Assembly: GCF_000337895.1 (NCBI RefSeq)
Contig: NZ_AOMA01000069.1
Span: 10,161-48,440, forward strand
Reading direction: 5' to 3'
Source of the DNA: Halobiforma nitratireducens JCM 10879
GTDB taxonomy: Archaea > Halobacteriota > Halobacteria > Halobacteriales > Natrialbaceae
DNA: 38,280 bases
Made by a program: the position numbers and the translations under genes. The notes under the pieces are model-generated. The model saw nothing but the letters and a program-made list of their open reading frames with translations, was not told where the DNA came from and ran no database searches. This document shows, one piece after another, positions 16,628 to 25,645 of the stretch. Within the stretch, counting starts at the first letter, position 1. Every line of letters starts with the position of its first letter.

Positions 16628-16720
16628 AGCGACGACGCTGTTCGGTCGTGTCCACGGCACGTACGGAAGAACGCATCCGAACTCACGCCGGTAGACCGCG
16701 ACGGTGTACAGCGGCCCCTC

Positions 16721-18346
16721 TCAGTCGATCGTCGGTTCGTCGTGGAGAATCGGTCGGTCGTCGATTTCGGTTTTGCTTCCCGCCTGCGGCAGTTCGACGG
16801 TCACCCGTGTGCCCTCGTCGGTCACGTCGAACGCGAGGCTGCCGTCGGCGCGTTCGACGACCCAGTTGATCAGCCAGAGACCGGTGCTGCTCGCGTGCTC
16901 GAGTGGTGTCTCTGCCTCGCTGTCGAGGGGCGCGAGTTCGTGCTCCGGAATGCCCGGCCCGTCGTCCTCGACGACGAGGCGGGCCGTCCCCTCGTCGGTA
17001 GTCGTGGCTGCAATTTCGACCGTCGGTTCCGGCCCGTCGTTGTGCCGGACTGCGTTCTCGACGAGATTGTCGACCGCGCTCCGGAAGTGCGTTCCCGCCG
17101 TGACCCGACAGTCCGACGGTACGTCGACGGCCATCGTCGCGTCGGGGTACCGTTCGCGGGCGGTCGCGACCGCGCCCTGGACGACAGTCTCGAGGTCGTG
17201 GTCGGTCAATTCGCCGCTCTCCTCGAGAATCGAGCTGATCGTGCGGGCCTTCTCGCTCGTGCGTTCGATCCGCTCGGCCGTCTCGAGGATCGCCTCCCCC
17301 ATGGAGGCGTACGGCTCCGTGAGGTCGCCGGCGATCCGTTCGGCGTATCCCGCGACGAGGGTCAGATCGTTCCGGATGTTGTGTCGGAGCACACGAGTCA
17401 GAATCTGTCTGAGAATCTCGAGTTCCCGTTCTCGCCGCTCGAGTTGTCGCTCCCGACGAATGCGGTCGGTTATATCGGAGTTGACGGAGATGTAGCCCTC
17501 GATATCGCCGTCGGCAGTGATCGGCGCGACGGTTTGATCGACGACGTATCTCGTCCCGTCTTTTCGTTCGTTGATGACCGCGCCTTTCCAGACCTCGCCC
17601 GCCGTGATCGTCTCCCAGAGGTCCGTATAGAAGGCCTCATCGTGAGCGCCGGACTTGAGAAGCCGCGGGGTCCGGCCGATCGCTTCGTCGGCGTCGTACC
17701 CCGTTACTCGCTCGAAGCTCGGGTTGACGTACTCGATCGTTCCGTTGGTGTCCGCGATCAAGATCGAGTGGCCGGTCTGTTCGACGACGCGTTTGAACCC
17801 GCGGAGTTCACGCTTCCGCTCCTCGAGGGTCGATACCCGCGTCGCGAGTTCGATCGACTGGCTCCGGCGCACGAGGTGACTCCGAAGGCGACGAAAGAGC
17901 CGCGGCGAATCGATCGGCGCGTCGATCACGTCGTCGACGATCGGCGGCCGCCCGTCGTCGCCGGTCCGGGGCCCGGCGTCCTCGAGGAGCGACGCCGAGC
18001 GCCGACGGGCACCCTCCTGCCGGACGAGAACGACGGGGAGAAAGGTCGGGTGACTCTCGTGGGTCAACTCGCGTAGTTCGCTCCGGTAGCGGGGAAACAC
18101 ACGGTCCTCGACGAGATACAGGTCGGCGCGCGGGGAGGGACCATCGCGGTCGGTCAGGACGCGATACCGCTCCGCGAGCAACTCCTCGAGAGCGTCGCGG
18201 TCCCCTTCGTTCGCGACGAGGAGGTGGACGGTTTCCGTCTCGGTAGGACCGGCTCCCGCAGCCTCCTCTCGAGTGTCCTCGCGTCCGGTCGAACCGGCCC
18301 CACGGCTGTCCGGGGGCGAAGACGCTGACTCCGGAACGTCACTCAT
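16721..18346 (-). CDS. PAS-domain sensor histidine kinase
   Basis: Protein of 541 residues. The N-terminal 150 residues look like a degraded receiver domain (VHLLVANEGDRDALEELL). One PAS domain follows at about 165-290 (ILIADTNGTIEYVNPSFERVTG), then a short coiled coil, the histidine box VLRHNIRND (His is the phosphosite), and an ATPase domain with N box DNLVENAVRHND and G1 box DDGPGIPEHE. The G2 box is reduced to STGLWLINW, as in many haloarchaeal kinases. No membrane segment is present, so sensing is cytoplasmic. Start is ATG 18346, overlapping the KaiC-like gene stop by 8 bases (ATGAGTGA); an in-frame GTG at 18355 is the alternative. No response regulator with output domain lies nearby. 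Confidence 0.9.
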   Translation of the reverse strand: MSDVPESASSPPDSRGAGSTGREDTREEAAGAGPTETETVHLLVANEGDRDALEELLAERYRVLTDRDGPSPRADLYLVEDRVFPRYRSELRELTHESHPTFLPVVLVRQEGARRRSASLLEDAGPRTGDDGRPPIVDDVIDAPIDSPRLFRRLRSHLVRRSQSIELATRVSTLEERKRELRGFKRVVEQTGHSILIADTNGTIEYVNPSFERVTGYDADEAIGRTPRLLKSGAHDEAFYTDLWETITAGEVWKGAVINERKDGTRYVVDQTVAPITADGDIEGYISVNSDITDRIRRERQLERRERELEILRQILTRVLRHNIRNDLTLVAGYAERIAGDLTEPYASMGEAILETAERIERTSEKARTISSILEESGELTDHDLETVVQGAVATARERYPDATMAVDVPSDCRVTAGTHFRSAVDNLVENAVRHNDGPEPTVEIAATTTDEGTARLVVEDDGPGIPEHELAPLDSEAETPLEHASSTGLWLINWVVERADGSLAFDVTDEGTRVTVELPQAGSKTEIDDRPILHDEPTID

Positions 18347-19979
18347 CGAGGTCACCCTGGTCGTCGACCGGCCGCGACGGGCCCGACTGTCCTCCGGTTC
18401 GACCGTCGAACACCCCCGTATAGCCCGGAACCGGATCGCCGATCCGGAGCCCGTCGGACGTGATCTCGAACCGCCGCATCGTGTGTTCGAACCCGCCCGT
18501 ACGTTTTTTCAACACGCCGATCACCTTCTCGAGCCCGCCGTCGACCTCGAGATAGCTGACGAAGACGATGTTGTCGGCGAGGTGGCTGAGATTAGCGCTC
18601 GTCGCCGTCGTTACGCCCGACAGCTGCCGAATCTCGTCGGTTATCAGCACCGTTACGCCACGATCCGTCAGGTACCTGGTCAGCGCGCGGAGTTTCCGGA
18701 CGAGCCGTTCGCGCCGTCCCTGCAACGACATCGTGTAGCCGTCGATCCCGTCGATCAGCACGACTTCGATGCCGTCGTCGACGTGATCACGGACCTGGTG
18801 TGCGAACTCTTCGGCGGATCGCGACAGCGGTTCGACCGGTTCGATCGAGAGCGTCCCGTTCCCCCGGTAGGCTTCGATCGGTACCCCGACGGAGTCCGCC
18901 CGCCGGACGAACGTCTCGACGCTCTCCTCGAAGAGGTAGAGCGCGGCGTCGCTTCCCTCCGTCGCAGCCTCTACGAGGAACTGCGTCGACAGCGTCGTCT
19001 TCCCCGCACCGGTCGGTCCGCTGACGAACGTGACGGTCCCGCGCTCGAGGCCGCCGCCGAGCAACTCGTCGAGGGCGGGGTTGCCCGATTGGAGTATTCC
19101 GGGGTCGCAGCCGACCCCGGTTTCGGTTTCGGTTTCGGTTTCGGTCTCGGCCTCGACCCCGACACCGGGTTCGTCCACAGACGACTTCCCTCGCCGTTCT
19201 CTATCGGAGACCAGCGCGGGAAAGACCTCGACGCCGCCGTCTCTGATCGCCATCCCGTGACTCCCGCGTCGCTGCCCGTACCCGCGGTGTTTGGTTACCC
19301 GGAGCCGGCGTCCCCCGTCGCCACGTCGCAGCTCGATGACGCTGTCGCTCAGCGACTGTACCTCCACGTCGTACTCGGTTCCGCCCTCCTCCGAAGATGC
19401 CGCACCGTCGTTCGAAACGGTTGCGGTCGTGAGAACGGTCGCGTTCCGTTCCTTGAGAAAGCGCATCAGCGACAGAATCCGCTTTCGGAACTGGTGGTCG
19501 TTGGGTTCGATGTATCGCAGTTGTGTGATCGGATCGATGACGACTCGGGACGGGTCGATACGGCTGATCGCCTCGTGGATGTCCTTCGTATATCGATCGT
19601 GATCGACGGTCCCCGGATCGACCAGTTCGTACGATCGATCTTCCGTAAAAAACTCCGACTCCGGCCCGAGATCGAGAAACGCGGCGTCCTCGACGTCGAT
19701 CCCGAGTCGCGAGCCGTTGGTGACGATCTCCTCGCGGGACTCCTCGCCGTGGACGAACAGAACGGTCTCTCCACGTTCGAGCCCTGCCTCGAGGAAGTGC
19801 ATCCCGAGCAGCGTTTTGCCGGTCCCGGGCGCGCCACAGACGAGATAGAGGCGACTGTTTACTAACCCGCCACGCAGCACTTCGTCGAGGCCGTCGATGC
19901 CGCTCCCGATCCGTTCGGGTGCGGCGTCGTTCGCGTCCACTTCCGATTCGTCGCGTTCCGCGTCGGTGTCAGTAGTCAT
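18339..19979 (-). CDS. Double-domain KaiC-like RecA ATPase
   Basis: Protein of 546 residues with two RecA folds. Domain 1 has Walker A GAPGTGKT, the catalytic Glu pair in HGEESREE, and Walker B RVVIDPITQL. Domain 2 has GPTGAGKT, YLFEESVE and VVLIDGIDGY. At the position of the KaiC phosphosites I read ANLSHLADNI, so the Ser is kept (465) and the Thr appears replaced by His (466); this alignment is by eye. The linker has a Glu-Thr run from a hexanucleotide repeat. In haloarchaea such proteins are thought to work in signalling rather than as a Kai clock, and no KaiB or KaiA is present. Its overlap with a kinase gene and proximity to a second kinase support that. Confidence 0.88.
   Translation of the reverse strand: MTTDTDAERDESEVDANDAAPERIGSGIDGLDEVLRGGLVNSRLYLVCGAPGTGKTLLGMHFLEAGLERGETVLFVHGEESREEIVTNGSRLGIDVEDAAFLDLGPESEFFTEDRSYELVDPGTVDHDRYTKDIHEAISRIDPSRVVIDPITQLRYIEPNDHQFRKRILSLMRFLKERNATVLTTATVSNDGAASSEEGGTEYDVEVQSLSDSVIELRRGDGGRRLRVTKHRGYGQRRGSHGMAIRDGGVEVFPALVSDRERRGKSSVDEPGVGVEAETETETETETGVGCDPGILQSGNPALDELLGGGLERGTVTFVSGPTGAGKTTLSTQFLVEAATEGSDAALYLFEESVETFVRRADSVGVPIEAYRGNGTLSIEPVEPLSRSAEEFAHQVRDHVDDGIEVVLIDGIDGYTMSLQGRRERLVRKLRALTRYLTDRGVTVLITDEIRQLSGVTTATSANLSHLADNIVFVSYLEVDGGLEKVIGVLKKRTGGFEHTMRRFEITSDGLRIGDPVPGYTGVFDGRTGGQSGPSRPVDDQGDLDE
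19117..19160 (-). repeat. Hexanucleotide repeat coding for ETETET in KaiC-like linker
   Basis: On the plus strand CGGTTT units repeat about four times, followed by CGGTCTCGGCCT. On the coding strand this gives alternating Glu-Thr, between the two RecA domains. Confidence 0.8.
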
Positions 19980-20132
19980 AGCTGTGTTCGTTCCGTGCTC
20001 CTATTCCTGGAGCAGACGTGGCTGGTGGTTCGGTGAGGCCGATCGTTCCAGCTCGTCGAGGTGGTTTCTGTTCGGTACCACCATCGGGCCCGCCGACCGC
20101 TCCCGTCCGGTGGCACGGGCCGTCCCGACCGG

Positions 20133-23100
20133 TCATGGTGACTTCCCTGCTCCCCCTTGTCCTCGCTTACTGTCCGCGATTCGGAGCGTAACGACCACGA
20201 CAGTCCCTTTCGGGTCGTTGTCCTCGAGCCACACGTTACCGCCGTACTGCTCGACGAGCGTGCTGACGAGATACAGACCGAGCCCCGTTCCGGGGCTGTC
20301 GAGGCCCTTCTCCCCTTTCCCGAAGACCTCGTCCTTTCGGTCGTCGGGAACACCGGGACCGTCGTCCGCAACTCTGAGTTCGACCCGTCCGTGCTCCGGG
20401 TCCGCGTCCGCCGACACCGTCACCCGCGGCGTCGGCCCGTCGTTGTGAACGATCGCGTTCACGAGCAGGTTTTCGACGACCGACTCGAGCATCTCGTCGG
20501 CGACCACGGCCACGTCGGGAACCGGGGTTTCGAGCTCGACCCTGGCGTCCGCGTAGCGGGACCGAACTCCCTCGAGTTCGGACCACAGTACGTCCTCGAG
20601 CGGGATCGGCTTTCGGTCCGCGTTTCGCTCGAGCATCGTTTCGGTCAGATCGCGTGCAGTCTTCGTCAGTTCGATCGCCTCGTCGGTGGCTTCGAGCATC
20701 TCCGTGAGATGCGTTTCGACGGTCGGCATATCCAGCGTCTCCCCGTCGAGTTGGTCGGCGAGCAGTTGCAGCCGGCCGCGAACGACCTGCATGTCGTTGC
20801 GGACGTCGTGGCGGACGACCTGGTTGAGCAGATCGAGCCTGTCTCGCTGTTCTTTGAGCTCCGTCACGTCGCGTGAGTACCCCAGCACGGCCGGTTCGCC
20901 GGTTCCCGCGACCTCGAAGGGAATCTTCGTCGTCTCGAGAACGAGCGTGTTCCCGTCGGCTGCAGTCAGCGTCTCTTCGGGAACGTGTTTGGGCTCTCCC
21001 GACTCGATAACCTCTCGATCGTCCGCCCGGAACGCCGACACCTCTTTTGCGGACTGGAGCAACTCGGCGTCGGTCTTTCCGACGATCTCCTCGACCGACC
21101 GCCCGTACACCGCCGCGACGGCTTCGTTCGCCAGGAGGTACTCCCCTTCCCGGTTCTTCGCGAAGAGCAGGTCCGGAACCAGATCGACGACCTGCCTGAG
21201 TTGCGTTCGCGCGAGGTCGAGTTTCCGCTCGCGTTCCTTTCGGGCCGTAATATCACGGGTCGTCACGAGTAACCCTTCGATCGTCGGATCGTCGAGCGTA
21301 TTCCTGACGTTCGATTCGACCCAGCGCCAGGACTCCTCTTCGGAAGCGGAGCCCGACTCCGGGCTGGCGGTATCGTCGGCAGCGTCGCCGCAGTTCCGAC
21401 AGCGAAAGCGATACTCGACGGTCTCGACGCCACTACCGTTCAGCACGCGCTCGAGAGCTGACTCGACGGCCGACTCGTCGTCCGGATGGACGTGCTCGAA
21501 CAGGGACCCGTCCACGAGCACGTCCGGCGAACAACTGACCACCGTCTCCACAGCGGGACTCGCGTACTCGACGGTGCCGTCCCGGTCGAGGACCGTGATC
21601 GCATCCGAGACGTTCTCGACGAACGCCTCCCGGCGCTCGAGTTCGCGTTCGCGTTCCTTTCGATCGGAAATCTCGCGACTGAGCGCGAGAAACCGCCGTT
21701 CGTCCTCCAGTTCGATACAGCTGACCCAGACTTCGACGGGGTAGATCGAGCCGTCGGCTCGTACGTGTTCACCCTCCACTTTCAGGACCGACCCGGGCTC
21801 GAGGTCCGCCCAGACCTCTCGTAACTTCGGCAGCGAGAGGCTCGCCTCGAGGTCGGCGACGTTCATCGAGAGCAACTCGTCGCGGTCGTAGCCGCTCTGC
21901 TCGAGTTGCGTGGCGTTGACCTCGAGAATCCTGCCGTCGGCGTCGTGGACGACGATCCCGTCCGGGGAGCGATCGAAGAGGACCTGCAATCGCTCCCGGC
22001 TTCGAGCGAGTTCGGCCTTGGCACGCTCGCGTTCGGTTACGTCCTGGATGATCCCGTCGACGTAGCCGGCGGTGACCTCGCCTTCCGAACCGTCGGTCGC
22101 TCGATCCGTCGCTCCGTCGAGGCCGAATTCGAACCCCCTCTCCGTAGCGTTCCCGTCTCGCCGCTCGATCGCCGACACCGACCCGTAGAACGGCTCGCCG
22201 TCGACCGTCTCGAGTTCGACGACGGCGTTTCGAACCTCGCTGCTGTCGGCGAGTTGCTCGGCGAGGTCGGCGTGTCGGTCCGGATCGCGGTAACAGTCCG
22301 GCACCGGCCGCTCGAGGAGGGCCGCCTTCGAGGGAGCGTCGAATAATTCGACCATTGCCTCGTTGACCGCCTGGAACCCACCGTCGCCGTCGGCGCTCGT
22401 CCGGAACACGCCGACGGGGACGTTCTCGATGATCTCCTCGTAGCGCTCGAGGTCGCGCTCGTAGCGTCGACGCTCGAGTTCGTGGCCGATCCACTGTGCG
22501 AGCGCTTCGATCGTCGATCGTTGCACGCGCCCGACGTACGGATCACGAGACTCCTCGTCGGCGAAACAGACAGTCCCGAAGACCTCGCCGTCGACGACGA
22601 TCTTGCCGCCGAGATAACAACTGAGACCGAACCGATCGACCGCCGGATCGTCGGCCCAGTCGGCGTCGGACTCGGCGTCGGTGACGACGACCGGGTCGTC
22701 GGCCTCGATGGTGTGTCGGCAGTAGGTCCGTTCGAGGGGATCGGTCGCCCCCTTCTCGAGGGACTCGTGATCGCCGACGGCCGCGACGATCTGCTGTGTG
22801 TCCCCGTCGATCCGAGTGACGTACCCCATGGGAAAGTCGAGCGACTCCGTGCCGATCTCGAGTAACTCCTCGAGTTTCGCCTCGAGCGGTCGATCGAGCT
22901 CGAACGCGGCGTCGTGCAGTCGCGAGAGGGTTCTCGCAGAGCGTTCGATCTCCCGTTCGAGCCGTCGGCGATCGGTCACGTCCCGCTGGACCGCGACGAA
23001 CCGCTCGACAGTGCCGTCCTCATCGACGAGAGGGGCGATCGTCTGGTGGGCGTGATAGTACTCCCCGGACTTTCGCTCGTTGACCACCTCTTCTTCCCAC

Positions 23101-23912
23101 AGTTCCCCGTTCAGGATCGCGCTCCACATCCGCTCGTAGTACTCCTGGTCCTGTTCACCCGATTTGAGAATACGTGGGTTCTTCCCGATCGCCTCTGCGG
23201 CCGAAAAGCCGGTGACCCGCTCGAACGCGTCGTTCGCGTACTCGATCGTCCCGTCGGCTCCGGTGACGAAGACGGCGTCGGGGGCGCGTTCGATTACCTC
23301 CTCGAGTCCCGGGCGGGACCCACCCTCGCTCTCTCGACAGACGGCCGCGTCGATCCGCCGTGCCAGGAGTTCGTACGAACGGTCGGAGGAAGCGTCCGTA
23401 CCGGTCGTTCCAGGGTCCTCGACAGAGGCCCCGGTCGGTCCGGCACTGGGGCCAGGGCTGGTCACGTCGGCAACACCGTTGCCGGTACAATCGGGAGCCA
23501 CCGGTCTCGCCTCGCGACGATCACGTTCCGATTCGTTTCCCTCGCTTCGGGCGTCGGGTTTCCGGACGTAGTCCGTCGCACCCGCGTCGAACGCCTCCGT
23601 GACGGGGACGTTCGCTCCCCGATCGACGAACAGGACGATCGGGAGCGACGGGTCCTGCGTCCTGACCCGCTCGAGAAAGGCGATCGAAGCCCGACCGGCG
23701 TCGACGTCGACCCCCGTGTCGGCTCCGCCCGAACCGGGCAGTGGGACACCGCAGACGAGGCAGTCCGCTTCGTCGAGTCTCGAGAGCGCGTTCTTCGGAT
23801 CGGCGTCAGTGTAAACGTCGAACTCGGCCACGTCGGTCCCGTCCTCGAGGTACCGACGGACCGGCTCGAGTCCCGGCTCCCGGTCGACGTACAGCACGCG
23901 AAGCGACGGCAT
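20133..23912 (-). CDS. Large multi-PAS/GAF sensor histidine kinase
   Basis: Protein of 1259 residues without membrane segments. In order: a receiver-like domain (1-135) where the acceptor site reads LVCGVPLPG, so the phosphorylated Asp seems missing although DYVRKP keeps the Lys; PAS (about 215-320); GAF (about 345-490, with a YCRHT motif); four further PAS domains (about 505-625, 640-755, 765-890, 905-1025); histidine box VVRHDVRND; ATPase with N box ENLLVNAIVHND, G1 DDGPGVPDD and full G2 GTGLGLYLV. Such kinases integrate several cytoplasmic cues. A Cys pair in RFRCRNCGD inside the fourth PAS is unusual and might bind metal or sense redox. It lies 153 bp upstream of the KaiC-like gene on the same strand. 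Confidence 0.9.
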   Translation of the reverse strand: MPSLRVLYVDREPGLEPVRRYLEDGTDVAEFDVYTDADPKNALSRLDEADCLVCGVPLPGSGGADTGVDVDAGRASIAFLERVRTQDPSLPIVLFVDRGANVPVTEAFDAGATDYVRKPDARSEGNESERDRREARPVAPDCTGNGVADVTSPGPSAGPTGASVEDPGTTGTDASSDRSYELLARRIDAAVCRESEGGSRPGLEEVIERAPDAVFVTGADGTIEYANDAFERVTGFSAAEAIGKNPRILKSGEQDQEYYERMWSAILNGELWEEEVVNERKSGEYYHAHQTIAPLVDEDGTVERFVAVQRDVTDRRRLEREIERSARTLSRLHDAAFELDRPLEAKLEELLEIGTESLDFPMGYVTRIDGDTQQIVAAVGDHESLEKGATDPLERTYCRHTIEADDPVVVTDAESDADWADDPAVDRFGLSCYLGGKIVVDGEVFGTVCFADEESRDPYVGRVQRSTIEALAQWIGHELERRRYERDLERYEEIIENVPVGVFRTSADGDGGFQAVNEAMVELFDAPSKAALLERPVPDCYRDPDRHADLAEQLADSSEVRNAVVELETVDGEPFYGSVSAIERRDGNATERGFEFGLDGATDRATDGSEGEVTAGYVDGIIQDVTERERAKAELARSRERLQVLFDRSPDGIVVHDADGRILEVNATQLEQSGYDRDELLSMNVADLEASLSLPKLREVWADLEPGSVLKVEGEHVRADGSIYPVEVWVSCIELEDERRFLALSREISDRKERERELERREAFVENVSDAITVLDRDGTVEYASPAVETVVSCSPDVLVDGSLFEHVHPDDESAVESALERVLNGSGVETVEYRFRCRNCGDAADDTASPESGSASEEESWRWVESNVRNTLDDPTIEGLLVTTRDITARKERERKLDLARTQLRQVVDLVPDLLFAKNREGEYLLANEAVAAVYGRSVEEIVGKTDAELLQSAKEVSAFRADDREVIESGEPKHVPEETLTAADGNTLVLETTKIPFEVAGTGEPAVLGYSRDVTELKEQRDRLDLLNQVVRHDVRNDMQVVRGRLQLLADQLDGETLDMPTVETHLTEMLEATDEAIELTKTARDLTETMLERNADRKPIPLEDVLWSELEGVRSRYADARVELETPVPDVAVVADEMLESVVENLLVNAIVHNDGPTPRVTVSADADPEHGRVELRVADDGPGVPDDRKDEVFGKGEKGLDSPGTGLGLYLVSTLVEQYGGNVWLEDNDPKGTVVVVTLRIADSKRGQGGAGKSP

Positions 23913-24128
23913 TCGTCTCTAACGGATTCGCGAACCGAACAATCAACCCGAGCGACGATTCCTATGGAACAGGAAGCAGTCTGCCGTTTATGCGTCGATC
24001 TGTATTTTTGAGCCGCATTGATAACCCATCGTCCTGAGGGTACAGAAATCGTGGCGCGGTCGGCGGGAGCGAACCCTCCTCGGAGGACCGCAGTCGGCGG
24101 GTTTCCCTTCGACCGCCCGCAGGACCTC

Positions 24129-25100
24129 TCAGGGCTTCAACACGACCTTGCCGGAACTCTTGCGGTCCTCGATGAACTGGTGGGCCTCGGCGGCATCCTC
24201 GAGCGCGAACGCCTCGCCGAGGATCACCTCGAGGTCGTCGCCGGTCAGCCCTTGTGTGAGCTCGGGAACCGCCTTCATAATCCTGCTCGAGTCGTGGTAG
24301 GCGGCCTGGCCGAGGTGGAACCCTTTGACGGTCTTGTTCTCGAAGAGAAGTCGCTGGTTCTCGGCCGAGGCGGGGACGCCGCTGGCGACGCCGAAGGTGA
24401 CCATCCGACCGAAGTGTTTCATGGCATCGAGACTACGGTCGAAGACGTCGTCGCCGACGCTCTCTAAGACGAGGTCGACGCCCTCGCCGTCGGTCTCCTC
24501 GTCGACCACCTCGCGGAAGTCCGTCTCGGTGTAGTTGATGGGATGGTCACAGCCCAGATCGGCCGCGAGTTCGAGTTTTTCGTCGGTACTCGCGGTGCCG
24601 AACACCTCCGCACCGGCGTTCGAGGCGAGCTGGACCGCTGCAGTGCCGACCCCGCCTGCGGCGGCCTGGATGAGCACGGTCTCGTCTTCCTCGAGGCCAC
24701 CCCACTCGAACAGACAGGAGTGAGCGGTGAGAAACTGGACGGGGAAGCCGGCGGCCTCCTCGAAGCTCATCCCCTCGGGGATGGGAAAGAGCATCTGGGC
24801 GTTCGCGGTGGCGTACTCGGCGTAGCCGCCGGTGTCGAGCATCGCGACGACGCGATCACCCTCGCTGAGCCCCACGTCTTCACCAGTGGCGTCGATCCGT
24901 CCGGCGGCCTCCATGCCCGGCACGTAGGGCGCGTCGGGACCGCCGGGGTAGTGGCCGCGCCGTTGCATCACGTCAGCGAAGTTGATTCCCGCGGCCTCGA
25001 CCTCGATCCGGACCTCCCCCACATCGGGTTCGGGTTTCTCGGTCTCGACTACCTCGAGACGGTCGCTGTCGCCGTACTCCGTAACTTCGATAGCTCGCAT
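24129..25100 (-). CDS. Zinc-type alcohol dehydrogenase-like NADPH:quinone oxidoreductase
   Basis: Protein of 323 residues of the medium-chain dehydrogenase/reductase superfamily, quinone-reductase branch. The GroES-like domain is at about 25-115 (INFADVMQRRGHYPG, VPGMEAAG). The nucleotide-binding domain has AAAGGVGTAAVQLA and LVLESVGDDVFDRS. The catalytic zinc ligands of alcohol dehydrogenases are absent, as expected in this branch. It probably reduces quinones or enones with NADPH. Start ATG 25100 is chosen because a strong TATA box sits about 29 bp upstream; longer in-frame starts would place that box inside the gene. Confidence 0.9.
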   Translation of the reverse strand: MRAIEVTEYGDSDRLEVVETEKPEPDVGEVRIEVEAAGINFADVMQRRGHYPGGPDAPYVPGMEAAGRIDATGEDVGLSEGDRVVAMLDTGGYAEYATANAQMLFPIPEGMSFEEAAGFPVQFLTAHSCLFEWGGLEEDETVLIQAAAGGVGTAAVQLASNAGAEVFGTASTDEKLELAADLGCDHPINYTETDFREVVDEETDGEGVDLVLESVGDDVFDRSLDAMKHFGRMVTFGVASGVPASAENQRLLFENKTVKGFHLGQAAYHDSSRIMKAVPELTQGLTGDDLEVILGEAFALEDAAEAHQFIEDRKSSGKVVLKP

Positions 25101-25124
25101 GAGATTACAATGGTAACCAAGACC

Positions 25125-25134
25125 CATAAATATG
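25125..25134 (-). promoter_or_regulatory. TATA box of the quinone oxidoreductase gene
   Basis: The minus strand reads CATATTTATG, centred about 29 bp before ATG 25100. It is one of the most AT-rich spots in the window and a convincing archaeal core promoter. Confidence 0.7.
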
Positions 25135-25365
25135 TGAGAAAAGGAAACAAATTTAGCGTCAGAGACCGCCGACATCCAGCCGGTAGAACGGAGCACTAAC
25201 CTACTCCCTACGTCCGGGACTAGTAGGTCGGCCACCGTTGTGGCTGCAAACTGCGTTGCCAATACAGGGAGCTCTATCCGCTCACGACGGCGAAGCCTTC
25301 ACATGGTCCGTCAGATCATCGGTCCCACGCCACCCTCGAGGAGCGAACCACTACCGTCGCGAGCG

Positions 25366-25395
25366 AGTAGGGTAGGGTAGGGTAAGGTAGAGTAG
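25366..25395 (+). repeat. Six 5-bp tandem repeats (GGTAG)
   Basis: Six consecutive pentamers read AGTAG, GGTAG, GGTAG, GGTAA, GGTAG and AGTAG. They lie between the divergent quinone reductase and proS promoters, about 235 bp from the proS TATA box. Confidence 0.8.
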
Positions 25396-25614
25396 TTCAC
25401 TACGGGGCCCGAGGCACTCTCCTTGCAGTCTGTACAGGCACCCAGTACCGAATACGTCGACTGCTCCCTTGGGAGTGTTGCTGGACAAGGTAAAATGAGA
25501 GTTCTCACGCAGATTCAGGGAGTCGGGAGAACGGGCGAGACGATAGTGTACCGAGAGAGAAGGACAGTCGAAACTGCACCGACGAGATTTCCTCCAGCGC
25601 CGGCCTTCGCACGA

Positions 25615-25620
25615 TTTAAG
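25615..25620 (+). promoter_or_regulatory. TATA box of proS
   Basis: TTTAAG is centred 28 bp before ATG 25646, with no Shine-Dalgarno sequence, fitting a leaderless transcript. Confidence 0.65.
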
Positions 25621-25645
25621 ACCGCGGTGACTGACTGTCGAACCA

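Larger units (their letters stand above)
25101..25645. other. Divergent intergenic region between quinone reductase and proS
   Basis: This 545-bp stretch is less GC-rich than its surroundings. It holds the quinone reductase TATA box (25125-25134), a pentamer tandem repeat (25366-25395) and the proS TATA box (25615-25620). I found no tRNA, no ORF with haloarchaeal codon bias and no recognisable riboswitch. AT-rich stretches near 25480-25510 and 25550-25620 suggest decayed or regulatory DNA. Confidence 0.55.

Noticed and set aside
18339-19979. True circadian KaiC
   Set aside because: No kaiA or kaiB lies nearby, the second phosphosite appears to be His, and double-domain KaiC-like ATPases are common in archaea without a Kai clock.
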